Positions 61,901 through 64,000 of a stretch of DNA of 64,000 nt are shown one piece after another. Under the pieces are notes generated by a model. That model was not told the origin of the DNA. It did not search any database and saw only the letters and a program-made list of their open reading frames with translations. Position numbers and translations under genes: made by a program. The number at the start of each line of letters is the position of its first letter. The stretch's first letter is position 1. The stretch comes from Psococerastis gibbosa (Eukaryota > Arthropoda > Insecta > Psocodea > Psocidae): NCBI GenBank assembly GCA_963971405.1, contig OZ020489.1:41804510-41868509 (forward strand), written 5' to 3'.

Positions 61901-63172
61901 AGAAGGAATTCATGGATTAACTGAAGGAGGGCGCAGGAGCACGAACGTATCAAGAGCTGAAGAGGGTCTCACGTTGCGGTTTTTTGTTTTTCGGTTCCCG
62001 ATGTTGGAGTGGGAGAAGGGAAGCGCCTCGTGAGCTGGCTGGGAGTTAAGCAGGACAGTGGCTACTTCCACACTTCCACGCTCAACTTGAGGGTAATCAG
62101 TAAGTATGGACTTCCTGACGATGTTGTTGCTCATCGGTTTAAGGTTGAATGTGAAAATAGACCAAGAACGGAATCAGCCAATTGCCTGTCCAGTGCACCA
62201 CCATTTAGTGTCTAGAAATAGCTAAGCTAAGGCTCTCAGCACGGACTTCAATGAGAGTCTACTCTTACAACATTCGTGTGCAGCCTTTCCCAAACAATGA
62301 ACCGTCATTCTCGCAGCATTTTTTTTTTTAATTTATATAATTTTAAGTTCTCTTAAATGACCTACCTGAATTGGGAGTCGACGGCAAATAATACTCATTA
62401 ACATACTGCGGCTTGCCATAAGCCGAGCCACCCGACGACCCGGAGAACCCCGAATCAATATCCGGCATCTCAGGCCGCACATCCCCCGGCATGAGCATCG
62501 CTTCCATTGCCAAATTAAGCTGTCCCAGCACACGCCTATGCTGCGACTGCACCGCACGCACCTCCTCTTCCACTAACGTCTGTTGCGAAGGAGCCCGCTT
62601 CCGCCGTCGCAGTCCCACCTCACTTATCTCCTCGTAGATATTCTCCTCGGTGCCGTACCGCGTCGTGTACGTATGCCTCGCACGGCGATTCGACTGGTAC
62701 CTCGCCTTCTCGTAGTACGCGTACGAGTACATGTCCGGGGAATCGGTACCGGCGAGGGACTTGTTCTCCACGAAACCGTCAACAAGGTCATCACCATTAT
62801 GAGTTATCACTACACTAGACACGTGGTGTTGGTTGGAACCGTCGACCCAGACTTGGCTGCGATACGGCTCCGGCTGGTACGGGTCCTCGGCGTGGTACGG
62901 CTCTTCCGCGGCCAGTTGGTTGATGAGGAGCTCTTCAGCATGCGGAGCGTCGAGATCGGTGACGCGGCACTCCCACGGCGCGTTCACTGGGCTGTTCCAG
63001 AAGCCGTCGCGCTCCGAACTATACTCGTCGGACAGGCTGTAGAGCTCGGGGGGCGGTGTTGCCGGGGGTGGGGGGAAGTCTAGTCGGGGCCTGCGCCTAT
63101 GTCGGGGCTCCGGGGAGTAGGCCCGGACTTGTACTGCTCCTGCTAGCGAGTTCCCCGCCTCCATCCCCGATC
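22761..63172 (-). CDS. ARHGEF10: ARHGEF10-family Rho guanine nucleotide exchange factor (15 exons)
   Basis: Exons on the minus strand: 63172-62366, 61772-61671, 37538-37409, 31408-31231, 30581-30396, 29651-29355, 28565-28350, 27735-27490, 27312-27130, 26603-26277, 25705-25455, 25160-24440, 23767-23532, 23366-23138, 22952-22761. From ATG 63164 they give 4293 nt, 1430 aa. The family activates RhoA-type GTPases by nucleotide exchange. Domains: disordered N-terminus with [14 protein letters not shown] near 385; DH about 441-635 ([22 protein letters not shown]); PH about 645-870 with an inserted helical segment ([42 protein letters not shown]); beta-propeller about 890-1212 ([33 protein letters not shown]); a Ser/Arg-rich insert 1213-1367; and a last blade strand ([13 protein letters not shown] ... 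HLVVWE). ARHGEF10, 10L and 17 are close; the DH and propeller motifs fit ARHGEF10/10L best. The first exon has an acceptor (TTTCAG|GA) and an open frame upstream of ATG, so an upstream exon lies outside the window and the start is provisional. Confidence 0.9.
23138..23366 (-). CDS. ARHGEF10: ARHGEF10-like exon 14
   Basis: Reads [20 protein letters not shown], then [20 protein letters not shown] and [11 protein letters not shown]: a basic/Ser-rich probably disordered insert. Acceptor TTCTCAG|G, donor AAG|GTCAGA. Confidence 0.85.
23532..23767 (-). CDS. ARHGEF10: ARHGEF10-like exon 13
   Basis: Acceptor TGCATAG|A. Reads [40 protein letters not shown] and [12 protein letters not shown]. Disordered insert; [10 protein letters not shown] could be a phosphorylation site. 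Donor ACGG|GTAAAT, phase 2. Confidence 0.85.
23870..24185 (+). pseudogene. LINE reverse-transcriptase C-terminal fragment
   Basis: Plus-strand frame reads [20 protein letters not shown] then [20 protein letters not shown] and NNQKW, the classic R-L-x-W-x-G-H-V ... RRGRxRKRW tail of non-LTR retrotransposon ORF2. The 3' end reads TATCACACCCGGCAACTCGAG. It sits in intron 12 of the ARHGEF10-like gene, antisense to it. Confidence 0.8.
24440..25160 (-). CDS. ARHGEF10: ARHGEF10-like exon 12: main propeller exon
   Basis: Acceptor CCATTTCAG|A. Reads [76 protein letters not shown] and [15 protein letters not shown] to HSPAHAK. Successive WD-like blades. Donor AAG|GTATTT, phase 0. Confidence 0.92.
25455..25705 (-). 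CDS. ARHGEF10: ARHGEF10-like exon 11: first propeller blades
   Basis: Acceptor ACCTAG|G. Reads [40 protein letters not shown] and [11 protein letters not shown]. Donor CAAG|GTAGCT, phase 2. Confidence 0.9.
26277..26603 (-). CDS. ARHGEF10: ARHGEF10-like exon 10: end of PH region
   Basis: Acceptor AATTGTAG|G. Reads [20 protein letters not shown] (helical), [20 protein letters not shown] and [17 protein letters not shown], the final PH helix with its W. Donor GAG|GTGAGT, phase 0. Confidence 0.92.
26946..27118 (-). mobile_element. tRNA-derived SINE-A
   Basis: Reverse strand: GACTCCGACCATCACCCGAA-AGGTTGTTGGCTG, GGCCTTGCTTCGGAGTGCAT, ending in an ATTTATTT repeat (26946-26966). Overlaps the ARHGEF10-like intron 9. 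Confidence 0.65.
27130..27312 (-). CDS. ARHGEF10: ARHGEF10-like exon 9
   Basis: Reads [20 protein letters not shown], a Gly-rich stretch, and [20 protein letters not shown] then VGTLRASYP. This is the helical insertion within the PH region of the family. Acceptor TCGTAG|G, donor CCG|GTAAGG. Confidence 0.9.
27490..27735 (-). CDS. ARHGEF10: ARHGEF10-like exon 8: PH first half
   Basis: Acceptor TTTGCAG|G. Reads [50 protein letters not shown] and [13 protein letters not shown]. Donor GAG|GTAATT, phase 0. Confidence 0.93.
28013..28215 (+). pseudogene. LINE reverse-transcriptase C-terminal fragment
   Basis: Plus strand reads [20 protein letters not shown] then [20 protein letters not shown] and NRGDWR, the GRPR...D-L-G...ELKR...R-x-x-W pattern of non-LTR elements. 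A related piece lies at 61850. Confidence 0.75.
28350..28565 (-). CDS. ARHGEF10: ARHGEF10-like exon 7: DH core
   Basis: Acceptor GTTTGTAG|G. Contains the DH conserved region 3: [20 protein letters not shown], then [20 protein letters not shown] and [12 protein letters not shown]. Donor CAG|GTGAGT, phase 0. Confidence 0.95.
28945..29115 (-). pseudogene. LINE 3' end relic
   Basis: Reverse strand gives GGGGAAATGGCTGGAGATGA, AATAATCAGAAGCGGAGAGA and CGTACCACACCCTAGC, parallel to the fragment at 23870-24185 (ATGGCTAGAGGA, AATAATCAGAAGTGGTGAGA, TATCACACCCGGCA). Confidence 0.6.
29355..29651 (-). CDS. ARHGEF10: ARHGEF10-like exon 6: DH domain
   Basis: Acceptor TTGTTCGTAG|G. Reads [40 protein letters not shown] and [20 protein letters not shown]. 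Donor CAG|GTAAGT, phase 0. Its 5' two thirds are duplicated upstream (29682-30150). Confidence 0.94.
29652..30150 (-). pseudogene. Tandem truncated copies of ARHGEF10-like exon 6
   Basis: The segment from the exon 6 acceptor to codons for FSKSV is repeated at 221-bp steps: the GACTTGGAGAAGG landmark occurs at 29461 (true exon), 29682 and, diverged, 29903; a fourth remnant starts near 30093. The second copy keeps the acceptor (TTTGTTTGTAG|GAG) and an intact reading frame through [16 protein letters not shown] but then runs into a stop instead of the rest of the exon. The third has an 11-base-scale insertion and frame damage. The copies therefore cannot replace the real exon. Confidence 0.85.
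30396..30581 (-). CDS. ARHGEF10: ARHGEF10-like exon 5: start of DH
   Basis: Acceptor GGTTGCAG|G. Pro-rich linker ([15 protein letters not shown]), then [20 protein letters not shown] and RLVN, DH conserved region 1. Donor AAT|GTAAGT, phase 0. Confidence 0.93.
30695..30800 (+). mobile_element. tRNA-derived SINE-A
   Basis: ACCCGAAAGGTTGTTGGTTC-GAGTCCCACACTTACTACA, TGCTTCGGAGGGCATGTAAA and GCAGGTGGTCCCGGGCC. B-box-like GGTTCGAGTCC is intact. Confidence 0.7.
31050..31170 (-). pseudogene. Decayed duplicate of ARHGEF10-like exon 4 (3' half)
   Basis: ACGTACCTCAGAAAGGAGAG through TTGTCGACATCGTATTGGTT to CACCCCTGCGACCG is similar base for base to 31225-31340, the donor end of exon 4, at about 175 bp spacing. 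In frame it meets a stop after SQG, and several codons are shifted, so it is not usable. Confidence 0.75.
31231..31408 (-). CDS. ARHGEF10: ARHGEF10-like exon 4
   Basis: Acceptor TATTGCAG|A. Reads [20 protein letters not shown], then [20 protein letters not shown] and RRMPLLSE. Donor GAG|GTACGA; phase 2 in, 0 out. Confidence 0.9.
31795..33011. mobile_element. 1.2-kb hAT element relic with transposase remnant
   Basis: Element 31803-33003 has inverted ends CAGGGGAGTAGCTAGG and CCTTAGCTACTCCCCTG. Flanks CTCCCTTG (31795-31802) and CTCCCCTG (33004-33011) match at 7 of 8 bases. Inside, plus-strand 32189-32330 reads [20 protein letters not shown] then a stop and LWADLKEWR, resembling the hAT transposase C-terminal dimerisation region (usual pattern K-x-x-LRxTMxxxRLxxL). 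G/C runs lie next to both ends. Confidence 0.72.
33257..33333 (+). repeat. Dispersed repeat, copy of 22286-22365
   Basis: TCCTGGTCACCTCCGAATTA through CCCAAGTGGTTCGGAATCCA, a few substitutions from the other copy. Confidence 0.7.
34234..34438 (-). mobile_element. Penelope-like element end with hammerhead-like core
   Basis: Element 34246-34426 is flanked by a perfect 12-bp direct repeat ATTCGAGATAAT (34234-34245, 34427-34438). It folds back on GAAGAACCAGTAGAATCCGG / CCGGATTCTACTGGTTCTTC. On the minus strand it contains CACTGAAGATGTCGACCGCA followed by GATGTTGACGAAACG, which has the CUGANGA...GAAA order of hammerhead ribozymes that Penelope-like elements carry. Related pieces occur at 43316-43430 and 46395-46490. 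No reverse transcriptase is present. Confidence 0.55.
34775..35105. repeat. Foldback repeat cluster, copy of 9958-10310 family
   Basis: Contains GATCGAGGCGATTATAATAC, GTGCTATTCAAAATTTGTTT, CCTAGGGTATTTATTTAACC and their inverses arranged in several hairpins. Related to 9958-10310 but more diverged in the termini. Confidence 0.65.
35560..36240. repeat. Diverged tandem repeat, at least three units
   Basis: The phrase GTAGCAGTTGCATGCATTTAA recurs in altered form near 35600, 35819 and 36103, each followed by AGAGGCAATCGCCGGAACAGAAACCTG-like sequence and preceded by CACTAATGAGAACC. Unit lengths are unequal (about 219 and 284 bp). Confidence 0.6.
36310..37010 (-). repeat. 0.8-kb dispersed element, partial copy
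   Basis: Inverted relative to 47757: contains GGGCAGGCAATG, ATCGATAGAAAG, CAAGGGGCACGCGACC, AAATCGTTGGAGCCGTTTTT, GAAATCGACGCACAGACC and ends TATACTACGCATAAATTGGA. Confidence 0.7.
37119..37325 (+). pseudogene. LINE reverse-transcriptase C-terminal fragment
   Basis: Reads [20 protein letters not shown] then [15 protein letters not shown], stop, TEQM: the [11 protein letters not shown] motif of non-LTR ORF2 ends, interrupted where W would stand. Confidence 0.6.
37409..37538 (-). CDS. ARHGEF10: ARHGEF10-like exon 3
   Basis: Acceptor CGTTGCAG|A. Reads [20 protein letters not shown] then [20 protein letters not shown] and SSSR, an acidic/Ser-rich stretch. Phase 1 in and 2 out agree with the neighbours, which lie 24 kb and 6 kb away. 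Donor CCAG|GTCAGT. Confidence 0.85.
38420..38760 (+). repeat. Three diverged tandem units of about 125 bp
   Basis: GGTACTCTTGA-AACAACCTAAG, AAGTAACCTGAGAAAACC and GACAAATTCTACCA recur at about 38426, 38549 and 38671 with increasing divergence. Confidence 0.65.
39374..39394. repeat. GATA microsatellite
   Basis: Five perfect GATA units. Confidence 0.9.
40345..40800 (+). repeat. Minisatellite, three units of about 145-157 bp
   Basis: GGAACAGCCATGGCCTGGTC starts units at 40345, 40491 and 40648. Each continues CACTGCGAAACGTTGTCGTC, TTTTTTCAGGATCTAACGTT and ends ATTCCTGAC...GACGTCATGTTCGG. Units are over 95% alike by eye; they differ mainly by short indels at the junctions. Confidence 0.9.
41177..41333. 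mobile_element. Palindromic Tourist/Harbinger-like element with GTA duplication
   Basis: Element 41180-41330 begins GGCGCCCATTCCACATACGT and ends in ACGTATGTGGAATGGGTGCC. GTA flanks both ends. Arms of about 55 bases (CAATCGTCAATGAAAAATTG) pair almost perfectly around a loop AATTTTTAGCATGTCTTTAA. Confidence 0.85.
41560..42385 (-). repeat. 0.8-kb dispersed element, near-full copy
   Basis: Inverted relative to 47757 and collinear over its whole length: GAACCGGTCCGACTTTACTC start, G run with CTGACGTCATTGGAGGTGAG, GGCAGGGCACGCAATGCATT, ATCGATAGAAAGATTTCGCA, AAATCGACGCACGGACAGAC and end ATACTACGTATAAATTGGAA. Confidence 0.82.
42690..43250 (-). repeat. 0.8-kb dispersed element, diverged partial copy
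   Basis: Shares CCAGAACCAAACTATCAAAGGGTAAGCGACC, GAAATCGACGAACAGACCGA and CATCACAAAGCTTTCTTATACTACGC in the order of the copy at 41560. Confidence 0.6.
44610..44815 (-). mobile_element. tRNA-derived SINE-A, full-length-looking copy
   Basis: Reverse strand: CTTTCACCCGAAAGGTTGTT-GGTTCGAGTCCCGCAATGGC, GGCCATGCTTCGGAGGGCAT-GTAAAGCAGGCGGTCCCGGG, body, and an ATTTATTT tail at 44617-44632. Confidence 0.72.
44823..45318. mobile_element. MITE with TAT duplication
   Basis: Element 44826-45315 has inverted ends AGGGGTCTTCACAGTGTTGG and TAACACGAACACTGTGAAGACCCCT, then TGTTATCGAGTTA / TAACTCGATAACA. TAT flanks both sides. A 3-bp duplication suggests a PIF/Harbinger relative, but the ends differ from the GGCGCCCATTCC family. 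Confidence 0.7.
45330..45700 (+). repeat. Dispersed repeat, inverted copy of 11020-11430
   Basis: Collinear landmarks AGGAAACACTAACT, CTTGATCGAGTTCATTAACCAGC, TTTCAAGATGGCGG, ATTCATATCTCAGTTAATAT and ATCTACGATAATGG. Confidence 0.6.
46395..46490 (+). mobile_element. Penelope-like element fragment
   Basis: CACTGAAGATGTCGACCGCA then GATATTGACGAAACGTTTGG, the same core as minus-strand 34330-34370, followed by GCCGCCGTGAAAGCTT. Confidence 0.5.
46530..46745 (-). pseudogene. LINE reverse-transcriptase C-terminal relic, frameshifted
   Basis: Reverse strand reads [19 protein letters not shown] in one frame and [20 protein letters not shown] in another; both are parts of the usual WFGHVxR...GRPRxxW tail, so a frameshift separates them. 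Confidence 0.7.
47757..48590 (+). repeat. 0.8-kb dispersed element, full copy
   Basis: Starts TTTTGCTTTCCAATTTATAC-GTAGTATAACGAAAGC and ends ATTTTGATAAATTGGAAAAC...ACCGGTTC. Further copies: 41560 (inverted, near full), 36310, 42690 (inverted, partial), 21003 and 40070-40320 (partial). It interrupts a run of about 300-bp units (47640, 48590, 48890). No long open frame; stretches translate as short NLHAKFHQNR-like peptides that recur between copies. Confidence 0.8.
48590..49040 (+). repeat. Two tandem units of about 300 bp
   Basis: GGCGCTGCAGCTCAGTTGTT, AAGTAAAGCAAG, a C run, CATCGGCTTAACTATAATTA and TTTTTTGCAACTTACACT recur at 48592 and 48892; a further partial unit at 47660-47760 lies on the other side of the 0.8-kb element. 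Confidence 0.7.
50015..50165 (+). mobile_element. hAT-type MITE fragment, GGCCGTAGCC family
   Basis: Two G runs of about 17 and 18 bases enclose TTTAGAAATTTCATAGGATA, TCTCAAAATCCGATTCTATC and TTCAAGCCATTTCATTTCGG, as in 3587; both terminal inverted repeats are damaged. Confidence 0.6.
50225..50381. mobile_element. Palindromic Tourist/Harbinger-like element with TTA duplication
   Basis: Element 50228-50378 begins GGCGCGTATTCGTCAATG and ends CATTGACGATTGACGTATTTGGAATACCCGCC. TTA flanks both ends. Centre has TTTTAGCAGACATTAAGGAC and CTGCTACCACGTCAATTTAC. The left arm lacks the CACATACGTCAAT segment present in the right arm. Confidence 0.78.
50990..51235 (-). mobile_element. tRNA-derived SINE-B
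   Basis: Reverse strand begins GGCGATGGTCGAGTAGTTAG-AGAGCTTGCATTTCAATCGG and GCTAGTTCGAATCCTCAAGG: A-box and B-box-like blocks in tRNA spacing (about 40 bases). The body contains ATCAGGACTAAGTCTGATGA and CACTCCCGAAACGTCGCCCT. A decayed copy is at 18000-18210. Confidence 0.75.
51557..51703. mobile_element. Palindromic Tourist/Harbinger-like element with TAA duplication
   Basis: Element 51560-51700 begins GGCGGGGTTTCCACATACGT and ends ACGTATGTGGAAACCCCTCC. TAA flanks both ends. The arms CAATGGTCAATGAGAAAT pair; the loop AATTTTTAGTATGTCTTTAA matches the element at 41180. Confidence 0.85.
51820..52095 (-). other. Unassigned open frame of 91 codons
   Basis: Starts [20 protein letters not shown] and includes two hydrophobic stretches ([20 protein letters not shown] and [14 protein letters not shown]). 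I recognise no family. It lies inside the large ARHGEF10-like intron, same strand, among repeats. It could be an exon of an unannotated gene or chance. Confidence 0.2.
53045..53236. mobile_element. hAT-type MITE, GGCCGTAGCC family (inverted orientation)
   Basis: Element 53053-53227 begins CAGGGCCGTAGCCAGG and ends TTAGCTACGGCCTTG. Long C runs lie inside each end. Flanks TGTATACA and TTTATACA share 7 of 8 bases if one extra base is allowed at the left end. The core is the reverse complement of the 3587 core. Confidence 0.7.
53455..53760 (+). pseudogene. CR1/Jockey-type LINE 3' end
   Basis: Reads [20 protein letters not shown] then [14 protein letters not shown] and a stop, the FNxLPxxVR...FKxxLKTHL ending of CR1-like ORF2, followed by a T-rich and AATAAAAT-containing tail. 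Confidence 0.7.
54425..54640. mobile_element. Foldback element with CACAGC ends
   Basis: CGTCACAGCTGAAAAATCAA-GGTAAGTTGACTGAGGC at the left pairs with GCCACAGTCAACTTACCTGA-TTATTTTGCTGTGACG at the right. Half of the same element is seen at 11600-11715 (AAAAATCACGGTAAGTTGACTGAGGCATA). Confidence 0.7.
55463..55850. mobile_element. Nested palindromic Tourist/Harbinger-like elements
   Basis: Outer ends GGCGCCCATTCCACAGACCG and CGGTCGGTGGAATGGGCGCC with arms through GACGTGGTAGCAGGCATTCA / TGAATGTCTGCTACCACGTC. In the loop lies a second inverted pair, AGGGGTTTCCACCAACCTCG / CGAGGTCGGTAGAAACCCCG, whose core matches that of the element at 17171 (TTGATCAATGATCATA). Confidence 0.75.
56413..56530. mobile_element. 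Probable hAT MITE remnant
   Basis: C runs flank a core ATTACGCTACAATTTAATCG-ATATTAAATA resembling the core of the elements at 1114 and 8103; terminal inverted repeats are not evident. Confidence 0.4.
56664..56730 (-). repeat. tRNA-like (SINE head) sequence
   Basis: Reverse strand reads TTCAGTGGTTAAGACGGCGC (A-box-like) and GTGGGTTCAAATCCCGCC (B-box-like) in tRNA spacing. The acceptor arm cannot be paired convincingly, so I call a tRNA-derived repeat and not a tRNA gene. Confidence 0.55.
57074..60800 (+). repeat. Satellite array of about 22 units in two monomer classes
   Basis: Unit starts (GACGTCCACTGTAATGTTAC) fall at about 57074, 57254, 57432, 57610, 57774, 57953, 58132, 58296, 58474, 58652, 58829, 59007, 59185, 59349, 59526, 59689, 59853, 60032, 60196, 60376, then two shorter variants at 60531 and 60687. 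Class A units are about 178 bp (GGCAGAGTGGCTAGAATGTT), class B about 164 bp (GGCAAGAGTGCTGAGGTTTT). Order is roughly AAABAABAAA, an A/B hybrid, A, B, A, B-variant, BABAB, CC. Each unit contains a tRNA-like pair of blocks (TGGC-x-AGTGGCTAGA and GAGTTCGGAGCC). Open frames in units are by-products. Confidence 0.93.
61110..61215 (+). repeat. Dispersed relative of the satellite monomer
   Basis: TTTAGAGTGCTGGGTTGCAT, AGGGATCAGGAAGAAGGGAG-TTCGTAGCCGGTTATGGACT and AATTTTTCAC parallel the monomer's AGAGTGCTGAGG, AACAATCAGAGAGATGAGAG-TTCGGAGCC and TTATTTTTCATCC. This may be a single SINE from which the array arose. Confidence 0.5.
61607..61630. repeat. TA microsatellite
   Basis: About eleven TA units within an AT-rich stretch. 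Confidence 0.85.
61671..61772 (-). CDS. ARHGEF10: ARHGEF10-like exon 2
   Basis: Acceptor ATTTGCAG|G. Reads [20 protein letters not shown] then [14 protein letters not shown], basic. Donor ATGG|GTAAGT; phase 1 in and out, consistent with exons 1 and 3. Confidence 0.85.
61850..61990 (+). pseudogene. LINE reverse-transcriptase C-terminal fragment
   Basis: Reads [20 protein letters not shown], stop, [17 protein letters not shown], the same element type as 28013-28215. Confidence 0.65.
62366..63172 (-). CDS. ARHGEF10: ARHGEF10-like exon 1 of the window
   Basis: Acceptor TTGTTTCAG|GA. ATG at 63164 gives [20 protein letters not shown]; the frame is open from the acceptor (S-G-M), so the true start may be upstream. 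Includes [34 protein letters not shown] and [15 protein letters not shown]. Donor CAG|GTAGGT, phase 1. The degron-like DIDSGFSGS motif is noted only. Confidence 0.88.
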
Positions 63173-64000
63173 CTGAAACAAGGAAATAAACAAATTAAAA
63201 TGATCGTCTATCAGTGGACCGGGTGATCTAAGCAATTTCAAGGTCAACGTTTTTATTGCTTAAAGTGACTGCCAGTATACCATGTCAAGACCCTGACTAT
63301 ATCGGTAATGCTGACAAGAAGCAGCGAAAGCTCCAAATTTTAGCTCAGCATAGAACAAGACAATTTTTATTACTCAGTACAATAATACAATAGCGTCATG
63401 TTAAACATTCATACAACACAAACCCTGATCTCGCTGCACATGTATTGTTATTTTTTTTTTATTTTTTTTTTTTTATGAAGACTTTATTATTATGATCATA
63501 AACACACAACACAAAGCAGGGACACATAAGCTATGCATTCTCCAGAAACTGGCCAAGTAACAGATACGCCGGAAGAAACCGACAGGAATCATCATTCGAC
63601 AGTCTACGGTCAATAATTTCTAGGAGAAAAATGAAAAGTCCCTTGAGACCGAGAAGTCGTGACTTCTATAGATGATGGTTGTAGGTTTTAAGTCATTATT
63701 CTTATAGACCCAAGATTTTTAAAGAAATCAATGAATTAACATTGAATTGTTATAAAATTGTACAGACGTTCAAATTTTAGGGGCATAAAGGTACGATATA
63801 GCATATGCACAAGGTACAGGCTAGGATAATAATTCAAAAAAAATTTGTTTTGTGGCTGCAGATTGGGTAGAAGTATACACGAAAGATGTGGGAAATTTTT
63901 CTATCTTTGCCACCCCAAAGAAATCCTGTGACAGAAGAGGACCCCCCCCCTAAAATATTGAATTATTGAATTAACCGTGAATTAATTACATAGATTTGTA
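63173..64000. other. Upstream intron or 5' region of the ARHGEF10-like gene
   Basis: AT-rich, a long T run near 63450 and a C run at 63943. No exon or promoter element that I can support. Confidence 0.5.

Noticed and set aside
62583..63083. 166-codon open frame on the plus strand
   Set aside because: Antisense shadow of the GC-rich ARHGEF10-like exon 1, which has matching splice sites and phases on the minus strand.

Overview
The window is animal nuclear DNA, probably from an invertebrate. It holds three protein-coding genes with GT-AG introns and metazoan-type products, set in AT-rich sequence full of transposable-element debris. There is no bacterial gene organisation. I cannot name the species; the protein divergence suggests neither a vertebrate nor an insect, and a tunicate or other marine invertebrate is only a guess. 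All gene models were built by hand from open frames, splice signals and phase consistency, and in all three the summed exon lengths give an uninterrupted reading frame.

Layout. 1-4610: intergenic, mainly short hAT-type nonautonomous elements with long G or C runs. 4611-9832 (+): complete five-exon gene for serine palmitoyltransferase subunit 1 (SPTLC1, 462 aa). 9833-12402: intergenic, with foldback repeats and a perfect RFX X-box match 114 bp before the next start codon. 12403-21468 (+): complete ten-exon DZIP1/iguana-like ciliary gene (1045 aa). 21469-22760: convergent intergenic spacer. 22761-63172 (-): a 15-exon RhoGEF of the ARHGEF10 family (1430 aa from the first visible ATG) with DH, PH and beta-propeller regions; an upstream non-coding or coding exon must lie beyond the window. 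Its second intron is about 24 kb and carries most of the repeats, including a 3.7 kb satellite.

Mobile DNA. Several families can be placed from target-site duplications visible in the sequence: hAT-type elements with 8-bp duplications (1114, 1624, 3587, 8103, and a 1.2-kb relic at 31803 with remnants of a transposase C-terminus), fully palindromic Tourist/Harbinger-like elements with 3-bp duplications (17171, 41180, 50228, 51560), a Penelope-like end with a hammerhead-like core (34246), tRNA-derived SINEs, and at least nine LINE reverse-transcriptase C-terminal fragments. 

Most interesting points: (1) the DZIP1-like protein has four QT motifs at an exact 12-residue period directly after its zinc finger, the layout of a multivalent dynein light chain (LC8) dock; (2) a hAT element sits inside the splice donor of SPTLC1 exon 4, its 8-bp duplication having copied the donor so that the gene is still readable; (3) an RFX X-box precedes the ciliary gene; (4) a DH-domain exon of the RhoGEF gene is tandemly duplicated in 221-bp steps, leaving truncated exon copies that keep a splice acceptor; (5) the 57-61 kb satellite appears to be built from a tRNA-like SINE unit in two alternating monomer lengths. 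The three genes have unrelated jobs (sphingolipid synthesis, cilium assembly, Rho signalling); nothing suggests they act as a unit.
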